Positions 46,771 through 58,267 of a DNA stretch of 64,000 bases are shown piece by piece. Origin of the DNA: Trichopria drosophilae (lineage: Eukaryota; Arthropoda; Insecta; Hymenoptera; Diapriidae); the NCBI GenBank assembly GCA_030407085.1, contig CM059586.1, forward strand, positions 18,060,001-18,124,000, given 5' to 3'. The position numbers were made by a program, and so were the translations under genes. How positions within the stretch are numbered: position 1 is the stretch's first letter; every line of letters begins with the position of its first letter. Under the pieces are notes generated by a model. It ran no database searches, was not told where the DNA came from, and was given only the letters and a program-made list of their open reading frames with translations.

Positions 46771-48926
46771 GGTTTTAACAGGTTAAATATAAAATGTGCA
46801 TAAATTTAACACGCAGTTTATCAGTACTTTTTAGTATTAAAACGCAACGAAAAATATTTCGGAATAGACTTTTGTTACTTAAACTCTGCTCTTTCGAATG
46901 CTGTATCGAAAAATGCAGCAAATTTAAAACAAACTACCAGTAATTATTTAATAAAAACACTTTTTAGGTTAGGTTTCTCGTATTAGAGTATTTCAGATGG
47001 GTGGAAATATAGAGTCAAAAATGTTTGAGCTATGAAAAAAGTTAAATTTGAAAATGGCGAGTCGGAAATGGCTACTAAAATCTTTTTTTTCAAAATCATG
47101 GTCTCGTGTACTGAATCTACTGACCTGAATGAAATTACTTCTGGTACCCTGGAATTTTTGTAGTCGCTTATTGTAACTGGATTTGCAAGGAATTTGTCAA
47201 GAATTATAGTAAAATTTTTATTGCAGTTTATTTTTTATAATATAATGTTTTTTTGTGAGAGCACACATTCTGTGCTTTAAAATGAGCATCGGTTCAAGTC
47301 TCTACGACAAAAACAACCATGGTTATGAGAATTTTGTATGATTTATCGATTCTTAAAAATTTTCAACTGGTTATAATTTTCAAAATACAGCTAAAAAAAT
47401 TGTTTGCTTTAATTATTTTATTCAAAGAATGCATGGGAAATCACTGTGACGAAATCCATGACGTCAAGTCAGGAACAAGAGAACGAGTCTCAAGGTAGAA
47501 ACATTTCAGGAACACGATGAAAATATATTTTGTTGTTTTCCTTTGAGAAGTCGTACATTTTTAGTCCAAAGATTAATCATGTGAGATATGTCTATTAACA
47601 ATCAGGTATTTCAAATGCGAGAAAAGAGCTAAAACATCCATGGTCTTTTTAATATGAATAAATCTTATTTATTTTTATATACATTATATAGATCAATATT
47701 TTATTCGTTTCAGCTTTAAAATTACGAATATATTTTCCGCTTTCCTCAGTTATTTTGATAAAACAATGAAGACTCTAGCTACAAAACAATAAAACCAACG
47801 ACTTAAAGCTACTATTTGGCTTAGAACAATTAATTAATTTAAATGTACTTTATAGATAAATTTTTTAAATACATTATACACATTATTCACTGTAGCATAT
47901 TTTATTACAATTTTTCAATAACGGAAAGACGTGAAGAAATACGAAGCAATGAGTGTTCTGAAAATCAAAATGAAAAATAGAAAATTTATTTACACTCTGA
48001 AAGAATCAACTTCAATTCGTATTTAGTATTGACTTTTCTGGTTTTATATTTTTATCTACTATCTTGATATGCACTCTGTTGCATTATTTTGTATTGTCAA
48101 TAAATCTCGATATGAATGATGAGTAGGTTATCTTATGTATCCATTTCTGTTCTGAAACAAAAGAATTGAGAAAACTACTACGATCTGACGACAAGATCTT
48201 AATGAAGTTTTGAACTTTATCATTATGATTGATGTCATATCATGTGTAATAACTCGTCGTCGTCTCAGTGATAGATCAAACGTCTTGATCATGACAGACA
48301 TCGGGCTTCTATAATATTTGATGTTATTTAAGTCGTCAAGTTTTACTACGTTGACAGAACGCTATCTAATAATATTCAAAAAATTGCTACCTTGGATTTT
48401 CTTCTCATATTTAGGCTTATTAATCTAAATATATCAAACTAATAATCGGAATTGGACGTGTTAAAAAAACTTGATGAAAAACGAGTAGTAAAGGAATTAC
48501 GCCTCTTGTTTGAAAATGATCGGTACTTAAGATACGATTGTTCTTCAGTCCAACAATTTTGAATTTGATAGCGTTAAACGTTATTCACTATACCTACACA
48601 CGAATAGGGATTTAATAGCAAACGCGAATGATATAATCATTCTTGTAATATACCATTATGTAAAGTTATATCACTTTAATTACAAACTCGACTTAATGCA
48701 AACCTAGAAAATGTCCGTACTAGATTAGTAGTTGATATGCAAATATTATATAAAGAGAAGAATCTTGACAATACATTTTATATGTAAAATCCTCTCACGA
48801 ATGTCCATGTTAAATCCCAATAAATTTATTGTGAAAAAGGGAATTTATTAACATTTATGGGTGTTTACGTGATTTTGTGTTTTGCAGTTTTAATCGTCCC
48901 CTTAATATGCAACAAATACTCATTTC
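46771..48926. other. AT-rich non-coding tract, nothing recognised
   Basis: Near 47040-47160 is further possible CCGCCAT-family debris (AAAATGGCGAGTCGGAAATG). No open frame of note and no RNA gene. Confidence 0.5.
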
Positions 48927-49186
48927 TACACTGAAAAAACATTTTTTTTTTATTTATGAGAATATTTATTTTAATAATTTAAGTAAATATTTATTTTGAA
49001 TAGTAGCAAGCAAATATTTACTTCATTAAAGAAAATCATTTTCTAAATCAAGTAAAATTTATTACAGAGCTGAAACATATTGTTAAATATAAGGAAATAT
49101 TCAAGAAAGTATGTACGTAGTATATTTTAAAATTATAATTTATAATTTAGTTATGTACTTAAACGTAAAAAACTTTTTTCTGTGTA
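48927..49186. mobile_element. MITE-like element with TACACtGAAAAAA ends
   Basis: TACACTGAAAAAA at 48927-48939 opposes TTTTTTCTGTGTA at 49174-49186, a 13-bp terminal inverted repeat with one mismatch. The 260-bp body is A/T-only in large part and has AGTAAATATTTA palindromes. Target duplication not resolvable. Short A/T-rich elements with ACACTGAAAAA-type ends are common in insects. Confidence 0.55.
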
Positions 49187-50600
49187 ATTCAATGGGAAAA
49201 ATAATGTCGATATTCAATGTTTATTTTTTATCGATGCAAAGGGAATTCGAATTATAATAGAGACTAGGGTTTTACATTAAAAAAGCTTATTATTCTTATT
49301 ATTCTCTTTTCTAATATGAACGTAGAATAAAATTTAAAAATATTTAAAAACTGTTTGTATGGATACTAAATAATGTTCATTAAATACGTGTGCATTTGTA
49401 TTTATTAATTTTTAAATTTTCCATTCAATGACAAAATTAAAAATGTCGGTTTGTAACATGTTGTAAAACTTATTTGAAATAATTGTACGTTTTCCCATAA
49501 CTGATCTAAGATTAGAGACCCTTAAAATTACTTATTAAGTTTAGCTTCTAATCTTTATTATTCAGCATCATTTTTGGTGGAATCACTGACTAATCGACAA
49601 TGTTTTATTAGTCATTAAGTAAGAAAATGAACATGCTCAAAACTTTAATAGAAAAATTATTTTTATGTCCGTTCTTAAGTTTGAACACAATTGTTCTTCC
49701 GTCACAGAATCTAAAGAAATACTATATAATTCAATTGTACAACATTATGTACACTGAAATTACGTAGAATTGTAATAAAATCTCATCAAACTGATCGTAA
49801 TCACAGGCAATTAAATGTAATAATATGTAGTCCTACTTTATTCTATTCAATTTAAATGCATTCCAAGCCAAGTCAATATGTGTATTTATTTATTTCCACG
49901 TAACAAAATATTGTTCGAAAAATCTTCAAATAATAGTTTTTTACTCGTTGAATTATATTCATGGTATGACATCTTTCGAATTATACGGCAATTTTATAAT
50001 TCATTTAAATATAACCTGCAGAAGCTGGAGTATGTCATATTTTTTTTTAAAGTAAAATAATTAAGAGTTACTGTAAAATTGAAAACGAGTTTAAGACCTA
50101 TTATTACATAATTCTCAACTACGAAGAAAAATAAAACAGTTATTTCGCGTAAAATATGCTTAAGTTCAAATAAAAGAGACATATCACTGAACTTTTTTGG
50201 TTACCGTAACTATTTCCAGTTTGTTATTCAATAGCCAGTAGAAGCCGGTAGTACAGCTACCGTGTAATCGTTAGTACATCTAATTGGTTTACATGAAGTA
50301 ACTATTTTTATTCCTATAACAGCTTTTTAATCAATTGGTTACAGCTTTATTTCCTTCTTACGAACTACTACAGTAAACGCTTTTGAAATTACTTTGTATA
50401 AGACTATCCACTTGAAATATGTTTGTTACCGATATTAAATAATTGAATTAACTATTATATTCTTATTTAGTTATTGGAATATCAAATCGGCTATAAGCGG
50501 CCAAGTTGTAGATGTTTAAGCATGAGTATCATATACGGGAAATTTGCCATGCTCCACAAGAAAAGTTGTATGCTCGTTTTGTTCATATGTATTGTTCATA
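49187..50600. other. AT-rich non-coding tract, nothing recognised
   Basis: Unique-looking; the small frames at 49878-50060 and on the minus strand at 49994-50182 show no domain. Confidence 0.55.
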
Positions 50601-50604
50601 TGTT

Positions 50605-51210
50605 CGTCGAGAGCAAAATAAGTATCTCACACTCTGAGTCCAGAATTCTATTTTGCTTCCAATATCGCGGGAGGAAAATAGCACGCTCTCGCATAAAAAA
50701 TAATATGTACAACAAGGGAGAATGCACTGTGGGACACATGAAGGGAGAGAAAGCATTGTAAAAGGCTTAATTTCAGTCTAAAATTGAGTTAATTTTCTTA
50801 AATTAAGTCAATATTTGCGCTTAAAGTCTTACTTTCAGACAGCAAAGTTTAATTTTAGTCGAGATTTAATTTTAAAAAATTAGCACAATTTTAGGCTGAA
50901 ATTAAGTCTTCTATAGTGCTTAATTTGAGATGTAACAATTTTAAGACTTTTTTTTGTGTAGGTGTTTGTAGACTCATTTGAATTGCCGACCTCATTTGAA
51001 CACCTATTTTCCTCCCTAGTTGCACAATGTACTATTCTCACACTCGGTGCATAAAGTGCTATGTTGCTCCCTATATTGCGGGAGCCAAGCAGCACATTCT
51101 CTCCCTTTGGAGGAAAATAAGCTTCTCACACTATGATCGCAAAACACTATTTTGCTCCCTATCACTCTCCCTGGGGAACATAATAAGTATATCCGAGAGC
51201 AAACTGATGT
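50605..51210. repeat. Repeat cluster: CTATTTTGCTCCC units around a foldback
   Basis: Three related units carry the motif TCTCACACT(C/A)..G..CTATnTTGCTnCC: 50623-50690, 51030-51090 and 51120-51180; the first two add an ATAT-CGCGGGAG-like phrase (AATATCGCGGGAGGAAAATA; TATATTGCGGGAGCCAAGCA). Between them 50765-50795 and 50877-50907 form an inverted repeat (CTTAATTTCAGTCTAAAATT against AATTTTAGGCTGAAATTAAG). The core CTATTTTGCTCCC resembles the GGGCGCAAAAT family. Small frames at 50474-50761, 50880-51095 and 51027-51239 fall inside and are not genes. Confidence 0.55.
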
Positions 51211-51284
51211 TATGTAACAATAGTAGAGTGTGCAACTAGAGTGCGAAATAGGTGCTTGCCTGTTTCAATTTCGAAATTCTAATT

Positions 51285-51410
51285 GGCGAATTCAATATGG
51301 TGGATTGCAAACTAAAATACAGCCAGATTTGTTTGAAACTTGTTACTCGGGGGTTTCGGAGTCCGGAATTAGTTTTGTAGATACTCAAAATGGTGGATCT
51401 ATATTTGGCA
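51285..51410 (-). repeat. CCGCCATATTGG-family fragment
   Basis: CAATATGGTGGATTGCAAAC (51293) and CAAAATGGTGGATC (51387) are reverse-sense starts of the family motif, with GGGGGTTTCGGAGTCCGG between. Another fragment, in the forward sense, is at about 51640-51690 (TTTTGAAAATCTAACTGCTG). Confidence 0.5.
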
Positions 51411-51789
51411 TAAATTTACATGGTTTATTTCATATTTAGCTGAATTTCTTGATGCTACATTAAGTTACATTGTAACAATGTAGGCATTCGGAAAAATTGA
51501 TGGTAAAATAATATATTCTACTAGAGTATATTTTGAATTGACATATGTAAATTTTAGTTCGTCAGGTGATAAAGACAATAGATGACAGATCTCTGTCTGA
51601 AAACAATGGATGTTGTAGCTACCATTTTTAATTCTATGCATTTTGAAAATCTAACTGCTGATTGAACCCAAAAACCGTAATTAAAATAGCATTTGTAATA
51701 TTTGCCTATTGTCCTAATATGGAAATTGGTCTGAAGCGAGAAAAGTATTTGCATTAAATAACGCCTTACCGATAGAAAAAGTTTGTTGT
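51411..51789. other. AT-rich tract, nothing further recognised
   Basis: It holds the small family fragment at 51640-51690; the minus-strand frame at 51554-51754 has no domain. Confidence 0.5.
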
Positions 51790-51965
51790 TCCAGCGAAAA
51801 AATTTGCTAACGAAGCGAATTTTATTGTTGGATTTAGTTCAGCGAACGTTTTCGCTAATGCAGCCAGTCGAATTGGCTGCCACTGCGAAAATTTCGCTAT
51901 ATCCGCCAAAAAGTTGTCTATATCCTAGCGAATTTTGTTGCTAGATTTGTGCCAGCGAAATTATT
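51790..51965. repeat. AGCGAAAATTTTCGCT-type multi-palindrome
   Basis: CAGCGAA..TTT..GCTA units recur at 51793, 51831, 51887 and 51950, giving many overlapping inverted repeats. In the centre GCAGCCA-GTCGAAT-TGGCTGC (51861-51881) is a perfect 7-bp-stem hairpin. The whole block could fold into a large imperfect stem. Confidence 0.5.
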
Positions 51966-52299
51966 TTTATCACTGTTAGGTTAGGTGTGTACACATTTTT
52001 CTAACCGAACAGTTCGGTTGCCGTAGTCAAACCGTTTGGTTCTAACATCAAACTCATTTAGCACTTACAACCTATCTGGTTTGATTCTTATAACTATCGT
52101 CTGATTGTGTGAGGAAATTAAAATGTCCCTTGTAGTAAAATCATACATTCTCTTTCGTCCATGTAGTTAAATGTTGAAAATGTAAAATTCAGCGTAAAAT
52201 TAATTACAACTTTCAATCCCCGCTTACATAACGTGGAAATGATTACTTGAAAATACATAAGAAATACTAAAAAAATACTCATTTTTTGTCCTAACGTAT
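51966..52299. other. AT-rich tract, nothing recognised
   Basis: No repeat, RNA gene or supported coding sequence; the minus-strand frame at 52118-52387 starts here and has no domain. Confidence 0.5.
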
Positions 52300-52640
52300 G
52301 TGTGAAACGTGCGAATCTTAATTGAAAACATTGCGTGAATTCATGCCCATCATTCTTGTTGCACGTCGTGGAGGTTATGTCGGGCATAATTCCGAGACGA
52401 CTTACGTAACTTTATATACCGATGTGCAATTATCATCATAGTTATAAACCGCAATAATTCGCTTGCGAGTGTAAGGGCGAGGTTATGTCGACGTAAAGAT
52501 CCGAGCCGACGAGTAGCATGGTAAGGGGAATGAAAATATCATTGTTACGTGTGGGGCGTATCTGGTTTCTACGAAGGTGTTCCGTCTATTACACAGGTCA
52601 AGCTTTGATTAATTGCATAGTGCGTCGGGCATTCTAAGAT
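52300..52640. promoter_or_regulatory. CpG-elevated island with a duplicated GAGGTTATGTCG phrase
   Basis: GAGGTTATGTCGGGCATAAT (52371) and GAGGTTATGTCGACGTAAAG (52470) each lead into TTCCGAGACGAC or ATCCGAGCCGACG, so about 35 bp is duplicated 99 bp apart. The island is otherwise unique and less AT-rich than its flanks. Regulatory role is a guess from composition. Confidence 0.25.
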
Positions 52641-52859
52641 ACCATTTACATTTGGAATTACGGGATAATGATTTATTTATCTCACATCAGGTGCATTCGG
52701 AAAAAATCAATTGTGTAAAGTAAATTTTGCTTATTAAAGTACAAATCGATATTTATGTAGAATATTTTTAGAGTGCAATTTTGTAGTTTTAATTTCGTAA
52801 TTTTTTAATGTTCTAAAATCCGATTTATTTACTGTATAGTTGTAGAAATTTATATTTAC

Positions 52860-53110
52860 GACAGTCTCCATCACTGAAACACTCGTGGGACGTCGACCGT
52901 CCCACTGAAAGTTGGTTCTTAAACCATAGGGGACTGGTCTCGTCTGCAAGGAGACAAGTTTAATGCGCTGTAGGTACGAAGATGCCACGAAAATCGTTCT
53001 GCGTGTCCGCCGAAAGATGGTGCTAGAATACGTCGTGTCTTTCTGTTATCGAACATTACTTCATGTCATTTCTGGACTTCAAAACAGTAATGTCTTCGGT
53101 TCGTTCCGTT
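52860..53110. promoter_or_regulatory. CpG-elevated block with a strong hairpin
   Basis: GTGGGACG-TCGAC-CGTCCCAC at 52885-52905 is a perfect palindrome with 8-bp arms. The block around it is CpG-elevated and unique. An 84-codon minus-strand frame (52734-52988) crosses it without a recognisable domain. Confidence 0.25.
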
Positions 53111-55229
53111 TGTAATTATCTAAATAAATGCTATTTTTTTGTTTCTCTTACTCATATGATACAAAGTATGAAATGTAAATAAACAATTAAATAAAACGAT
53201 GTAACTGGATTATCAGTTGATGTCTAGTGCAATAAGTCAACCTGTTCTTATATATGTATAAAATTTTGGAATCATCTACTATTGGATTTATTATGATAAA
53301 TCATCCCTCTACCGTCCATAAGTTAAACTATTGAATCAGTTTTCTGCTTTACAGACATTTCCTTGTCAATTTCTACATTTTTTAAAGAATAATTTAGGAA
53401 ATAGTTGCAATTTTCGAGTGTATCCCGCTGAAACAGTGCGGGAATTATTTCAAAGAATGTTTTCTCAGTGCAGGTGTTTAGTAATGCTGATTACATGGTT
53501 TTGGTGGTTTTGACGTATAGAAATTGTAAAAAATTAGGGAGCTGTAGGCCTGTAACCCATAATTTGAATTCCAAAAAAAATATAAAATATAAAATTTATA
53601 AAAAGGTTTGTTTACTACAAAATTCTTATATTTATTGAATGTTTAGGTCACAATGAACGCGAAAATAGTAAAAACAATATTTTCCATATAGTCAGTTGTA
53701 TAAAAATTGTGATTAAAGTGTGAAAAAATTGTTTGTGTAGCTCTTTTAGCACTTTTTGAGTAACGATAAAACTAAAATCAACGGGATACAAAATTTTTAA
53801 TAGGGATGAAAGCTTAGAACTTTTTGACCAAAAAGTGAAAGATCACAGCCGGTAGTGGGGGAACCTAATTTACCAACAACGTTTTTATCATTCTGATTTT
53901 TTTTTAAACTTATCAATCCCAGCTTTTTTGGCTTCTGACTATGAATAAAAAATTACATTTAAAAATTCAGAACGGACGGAACACTGTATGGGTCTACATT
54001 TTAAATAATAGTGGATTTTATTGAATTTTGGCAATTCTATGCATTCAAAATAGAGGATCTAATAATGCCTACGAATTTTTTTTCGATTTGTTGTAATAAG
54101 AGCAGGTCAATAAACATTGCAGTTACTAGGTTAAACAAAAAATGTGATTACGAAGAATCGTTATCCGTCAGTTCTCGCCAGCAGAAATGTTGTGTCTTTC
54201 ACGTTTGGTTCGAAAAAGTTGTAATTTCAGCCCCATTAGAAATGTAGTATCCCATCGTATTTTGGTTTTATTGTGACTTAGAAATTGCGAAAAGAAAACT
54301 GTTGAAAACAAAGTTTAATACTTTAACCTCAATTTTTATGACCTAATGGAATTTTTTACGCTTTCCTTGCACATTCAATAAATTCACTTTTTTTTGTAAC
54401 CCAGTGTTATCTGTATAAAGACTTTCATTTACATTTTCTGTGTAATGCCCCACTTGAGGATTTATACAAAATCCGTCATCATATTTCTACTCCATTGACG
54501 CTGAGAGCAAGTTTCTATTACTTCAGTGCCTTGTTTTAAACATTTAAAAATAAAATTTACAACAACATTCTCTTTATTTCTTCAAACTATGTTTTATTCA
54601 ATCAAAACGATGTTGTAAAATGTTGTCAGTATTGTTCCATCTGCTATTTTAAATTATAAAAATTTGACATTAGACTCGTCATTATTGACCAAAATAACTA
54701 TAGATATATGTTGGATAAAATTCGAAATGTTTTTTTAAACAACCATATTTTATCATCTATTACAATTTTTTAAAACCTTACTGCAGAATCGTAATTAATG
54801 GCCCAAAATACCCTTAGATCTCAAGGTTCTAGTAAATAAGTCAATTTTTAAGTTCTTTTTCTTTCACATGAAATCGTTTATTTTAGATAATAAAATCCTG
54901 ATTTTATGAAGCAAATTAGCGCATCAAAAAGTATAAGGGTGGCGTTTGATAAGTAGTTTGATATGATATCGAGCTTCTTTTTGTATGGTTCTGTATTAAA
55001 CATAATATTTAAGATTTTTTAAACAATTCTGACCAAAAAATGGTATATTTTTAACGGAATTCATAAAATTTGATCATATTAGAGGTAAAATAAGGTCAAA
55101 TTCAATTTCTTCTTCATCGATATCATTGATACTTTGATACAAATTTCTATTTTTCGTGGAAGGGGGTGGGGGTCGCTTGAAATGGATTGGCAAGAAAAGA
55201 TAGATGAAATTAAAAAATTCTATTTGTAG
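53111..55229. other. AT-rich non-coding tract
   Basis: No gene is seen. Near 54470-54830 are possible CCGCCAT-family remnants (AAATCCGTCATCATATTTCT; GCAGAATCGTAATTAATGGC then CCAAAATACCC). Open frames at 53331-53513 and 54011-54247 have no domain. Confidence 0.45.
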
Positions 55230-55580
55230 CTTAGTTAAATTAGCACACAGTCGTCGCCAGGTGGGTTCACTAAGAATTCGCCGAGCGAGACTTGGCGGCG
55301 ACTACTCGGTCGCGCGATACAAGGGGGTCGTCGCAAGTCATTTTCGGCCCTACAGGAAGAATCATCGGGAGATGCGACCATTAGAGGCGAGCCTCCATTT
55401 TGGTTACTGAGTAAGAAGCGCATCTAATTTTGCATCTTGTTGACGGCCCGTGATCATCCCGACCTAAATGCCGAGCAACTCGGCTGACATGCATATGCAC
55501 GGTATTGTGCGGGTTTTGCAATTCTAGTCCGTAACGTGAGAGTTATAAATGTGGTCCGTCTTCTTGTTGGGCAGATTTTT
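55230..55580. promoter_or_regulatory. CpG-rich island (candidate regulatory or 5' region)
   Basis: One of the most CpG-dense stretches in the window, including GCCTCCATTTTGG (55390-55402), a YY1/Pho-like word, and TGCATATGCA (55491-55500). Two overlapping frames on opposite strands (55204-55410 plus, 55235-55423 minus) are open only because stops are rare. No promoter set could be fixed. Confidence 0.28.
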
Positions 55581-55629
55581 CAGATAAATAAACGAGAAAA
55601 ATCGGAATGGTTAAGGGAGTTGTCGGAAA

Positions 55630-55783
55630 ATTAGAAAATGAAAAACTGCATTCAGTAAATTGTATGCTGAGAGTAAAAAATTGTTAATATAGAACATTTC
55701 CTACAGGTTAGAAAAAGGAGTTCTGATCGAAAGTAGCTAATTTCACTATTTTTTATGGCAAATAAACCAATATTGGTACTTTT
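55630..55783 (+). repeat. Dispersed repeat R1, copy 1
   Basis: ATTAGAAAATGAAAAACTGC through GAACATTTCCTACAGGTTAG and AAAAAGGAGTT to TATTGGTACTTTT matches 60734-60866 with scattered changes and a 15-base segment (CTGATCGAAAGTAGC) absent from the other copy. Unknown class. Confidence 0.75.
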
Positions 55784-56008
55784 TAAATTTGCAGAGATTT
55801 CATCGTGTAATCTAAATAACTATTTTGGTTACAGTAGTTCCGGTCTTAAGTTATGGACCAAAATTATAACACCGCTCTAAGTATTCAGTCGTTTAGTCCA
55901 AAGTTATACTTGTTCCCCCACCACATCGTCACTACCCGTAATATTCGGTAAGATTCGGTAAAACTCGAAATACTTCGGATGTGGCGGTAATTGAAAGAAC
56001 GGAAAGTA
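55784..56008. other. Short tract with CCAAAGTTATAC remnants
   Basis: TTAAGTTATGGACC (55850) and CCAAAGTTATACTTG (55899) resemble the ends of the foldback at 13222-13488. CCGTAATATTCGGTAAGATT followed by CGGTAAAACTCG is a small tandem of TTCGGTAA. Confidence 0.4.
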
Positions 56009-56281
56009 CAGTAGCGTCCCGGTATATTTGCGTCTCGCTATATTTTCGTCTCAGCATATTTGCTAAATTTCGTCACGTTATATTTGTCTGTCGCCGCTCT
56101 CTTTTTCCCCCACCTTGCACGATGGGGCCCTCAGAAAGGGCCAACTGTGAAGTCTCGAACGTAATGCGACTGAGGAGACTGAGGAGAGAGGGAGAAGCGG
56201 CGCTCCCCTTCTTTTGACAAATATAAGGAGATGAGAGGGGAAGGCGAGGAACCGAGCGTGCAAATATACCGGGACTTGTAT
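56009..56281. mobile_element. pogo/Tigger-like MITE, copy 2
   Basis: It starts TA|CAGTAGCGTCCCGGTATATT and ends AAATATACCGGGACT followed by a decayed terminus. The inner parts match copy 1 at 2518-2732 (CCCCTTCTTTTG, AAGGAGA.GTGAGAGGGGAA-like, GAGGAACCGA). The left subterminal part shows the unit CGTCTCGCTATATTT repeated three to four times with changes. It is longer (about 272 bp) and more decayed at the right end. The two small frames on opposite strands here (55981-56217, 56078-56263) are by-products. Confidence 0.7.
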
Positions 56282-56520
56282 AACTTATGACTGGAGCTAA
56301 AGGAGTTCATATAATATTACCGTCGTCGAGTCACCATGGTGAAACCTAATCTAATCCTACGTTACATTGGTTTTGTAAAAATCGACAACCAGAAAAACTT
56401 CAAAATACAAAAATGGTCAGTGTAAAGAATTTTTTAAATCGTTCAGATCTTTGAAATGTTGACGGGCATGTAGCCTTTGAAAATGTTCATCTGAAACTTT
56501 AAGAAGCAGATTAGACAGAA

Positions 56521-56745
56521 GTTGTCTTGTTAATCATTTCCTCCTGCAGTGGGATCGATAGATCCGAAACGTTGAGGTCGCTAGGAAAACCTTAGTCCTT
56601 TCCTTGAAATTTCCTGCATGCTTGGGGAAGGGAGTTTAGGATCTTTTCATATCTGTTTTGCATCTTGGTAGGTCAGAATTCCGGTGTAAAACCAATTTGA
56701 TTGTTTGTTAATTTTAAAACCCATCATAATAATTTAATTCAAATC
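56521..56745 (+). mobile_element. Possible Penelope-like remnant, copy 2
   Basis: It matches loop plus right arm of 9015-9345 from TTGTTAATCATT to TTTTAAAACCCATCATAAT, with a few substitutions and one small deletion (GATTGTTTGTTAA against GATTGTTGTTTGTTAA). There is no inverted left arm, so this copy is a simple end fragment. It carries the hairpin motif at 56544-56570. Confidence 0.65.
56544..56570 (+). other. Hammerhead-core-like motif, core mutated
   Basis: CTGCAGT (for CTGAAGA), GG, then perfect hairpin GATC-GATA-GATC closed by G/C pairs, then GAAAC. The helix is better preserved than in the 9150 copy and the core is worse. Confidence 0.3.
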
Positions 56746-58267
56746 GAAATAAAGATTCCAAAATTAAACAACAGGATGAAGTATGACACAATTTTTGGAC
56801 ACATCAATTGGAATCGTCGAAAATAAAATTTTTGTTTCAATGAGTGACCTCTGGAGACCGAAAACCTCACTAGATGGGATGATAAATAAAAAAAGGTGGA
56901 CGATGTTGCTGCTTTTAACGATTAAGGAACGTCTTGAATCTCCTTGTAATTCAAATTTGAAATTGTTTTGTTGCCAAGCGGGATACGTCCATTCGAAAAT
57001 CTGGAAGCAGTTTACCTGACATTGCTTTGTAAGCGGCGAACAATTGTCTGGGGATCTTAGTGAAAGATAAGTAATGCTTCAATATAGAGTATACACGTAG
57101 ACTAAGGCCTCAATCTTCTCGTATCGCCTGAGCGTGACTCACGCACTTTCGGCTCGGTGAGCGCAACGAGATCGCTCGGATTGCAGTTACTCGCTTGTCC
57201 ATGCATGTACGTGCTACTCGCACGCGCAATTGCACTCTCATACGGGTGCACGGTAATTTATTAATTTGCACCGAGGTACTTCGAACCTTGAAAAAGTAAA
57301 CGAGAGGTTTCACTCTCGTAGATTTATTTTCTTCCAGCTATAAAGTTTCGTCATCGAGTCTCGTGATCCAAAATCATTTTCGATAGAAAAATGTTCAATC
57401 CTTTTGTTGTTACAATTGTCATAAGTTATCCCATATAGAATATATCTCTTAAAGAGGTCGCCCAGAGCTCAGTCCAAAGATATCTACAAAAAGACCTCCT
57501 GGAGAGATCTTAATTATGATAATCTATAAACAAGCTCTTATAGATGTCTTACATAGGACTTCTTAAAATCGTAATCTCGAAGAGGTCTTGTGTTTGAGGT
57601 CCTAAATCTCTCCGTTTAAATCCGTTTGGACCATCTCTCTTTTAGTAAAGGGATTCCCAGAGATGAAGTATGTGTTTCTTCCAGAGACACTAGGTGGCGA
57701 TTGAATCCAAAAATAAGATCTCACGATATTTACTTCATATGCAGACCGATAGATTATAAGTTGCCCTGACCAAATAAGTGACTTTACGATATATTGTTAT
57801 ACATTCGTTATTTAGAATCCTGCGTTGTAAATCAAACCTCTCTCTAGTTATTATTTTGATAGTCATTTTGTTGCTGGGTTACTGATATCTGTTGTTATAT
57901 TTTGACTGTTTTTAATAAAAGGTTAAAAAACAGACATCCCTCTTAAATTATTTATTTTAAAATTATTACAATTGGTGTCAGAAGTGATCTTTTCACTTCT
58001 TTACGCAATATTTATCCAAAAAGTGAATTTTGAGCCAAGTTCGACTGTATCCAAAGTAAATGCGTCATTTTCACTTCTGTGTGAGGAAAGATGCATTTTT
58101 AAGGGAGCAACAAAATTGTCATTTTAAAAAAGCGAATATTACTAATTTAGTGCCGATCTGATTCTTGGCGTTAGTTTACGAATTAAATTTCCGTCGTCTC
58201 GAAAAACATTTTTTAAATATTGTATTTCAAACAAGTATGAATGTATACCTATCTATTCCCATTCCTT
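56746..58267. other. Non-coding tract with a CpG block and AAGAGGTCTT repeats
   Basis: CpG-elevated block at about 57090-57380 (frame 57110-57313 minus has no domain). From 57450 to 57670 short related words recur in both senses (AAGAGGTC, GACCTCCTGGAGAGATCTT, GACTTCTTAA, GAAGAGGTCTTG), giving an imperfect multi-palindrome; similar words occur at 15220-15300 and 33505-33540. No gene is seen. Confidence 0.4.
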
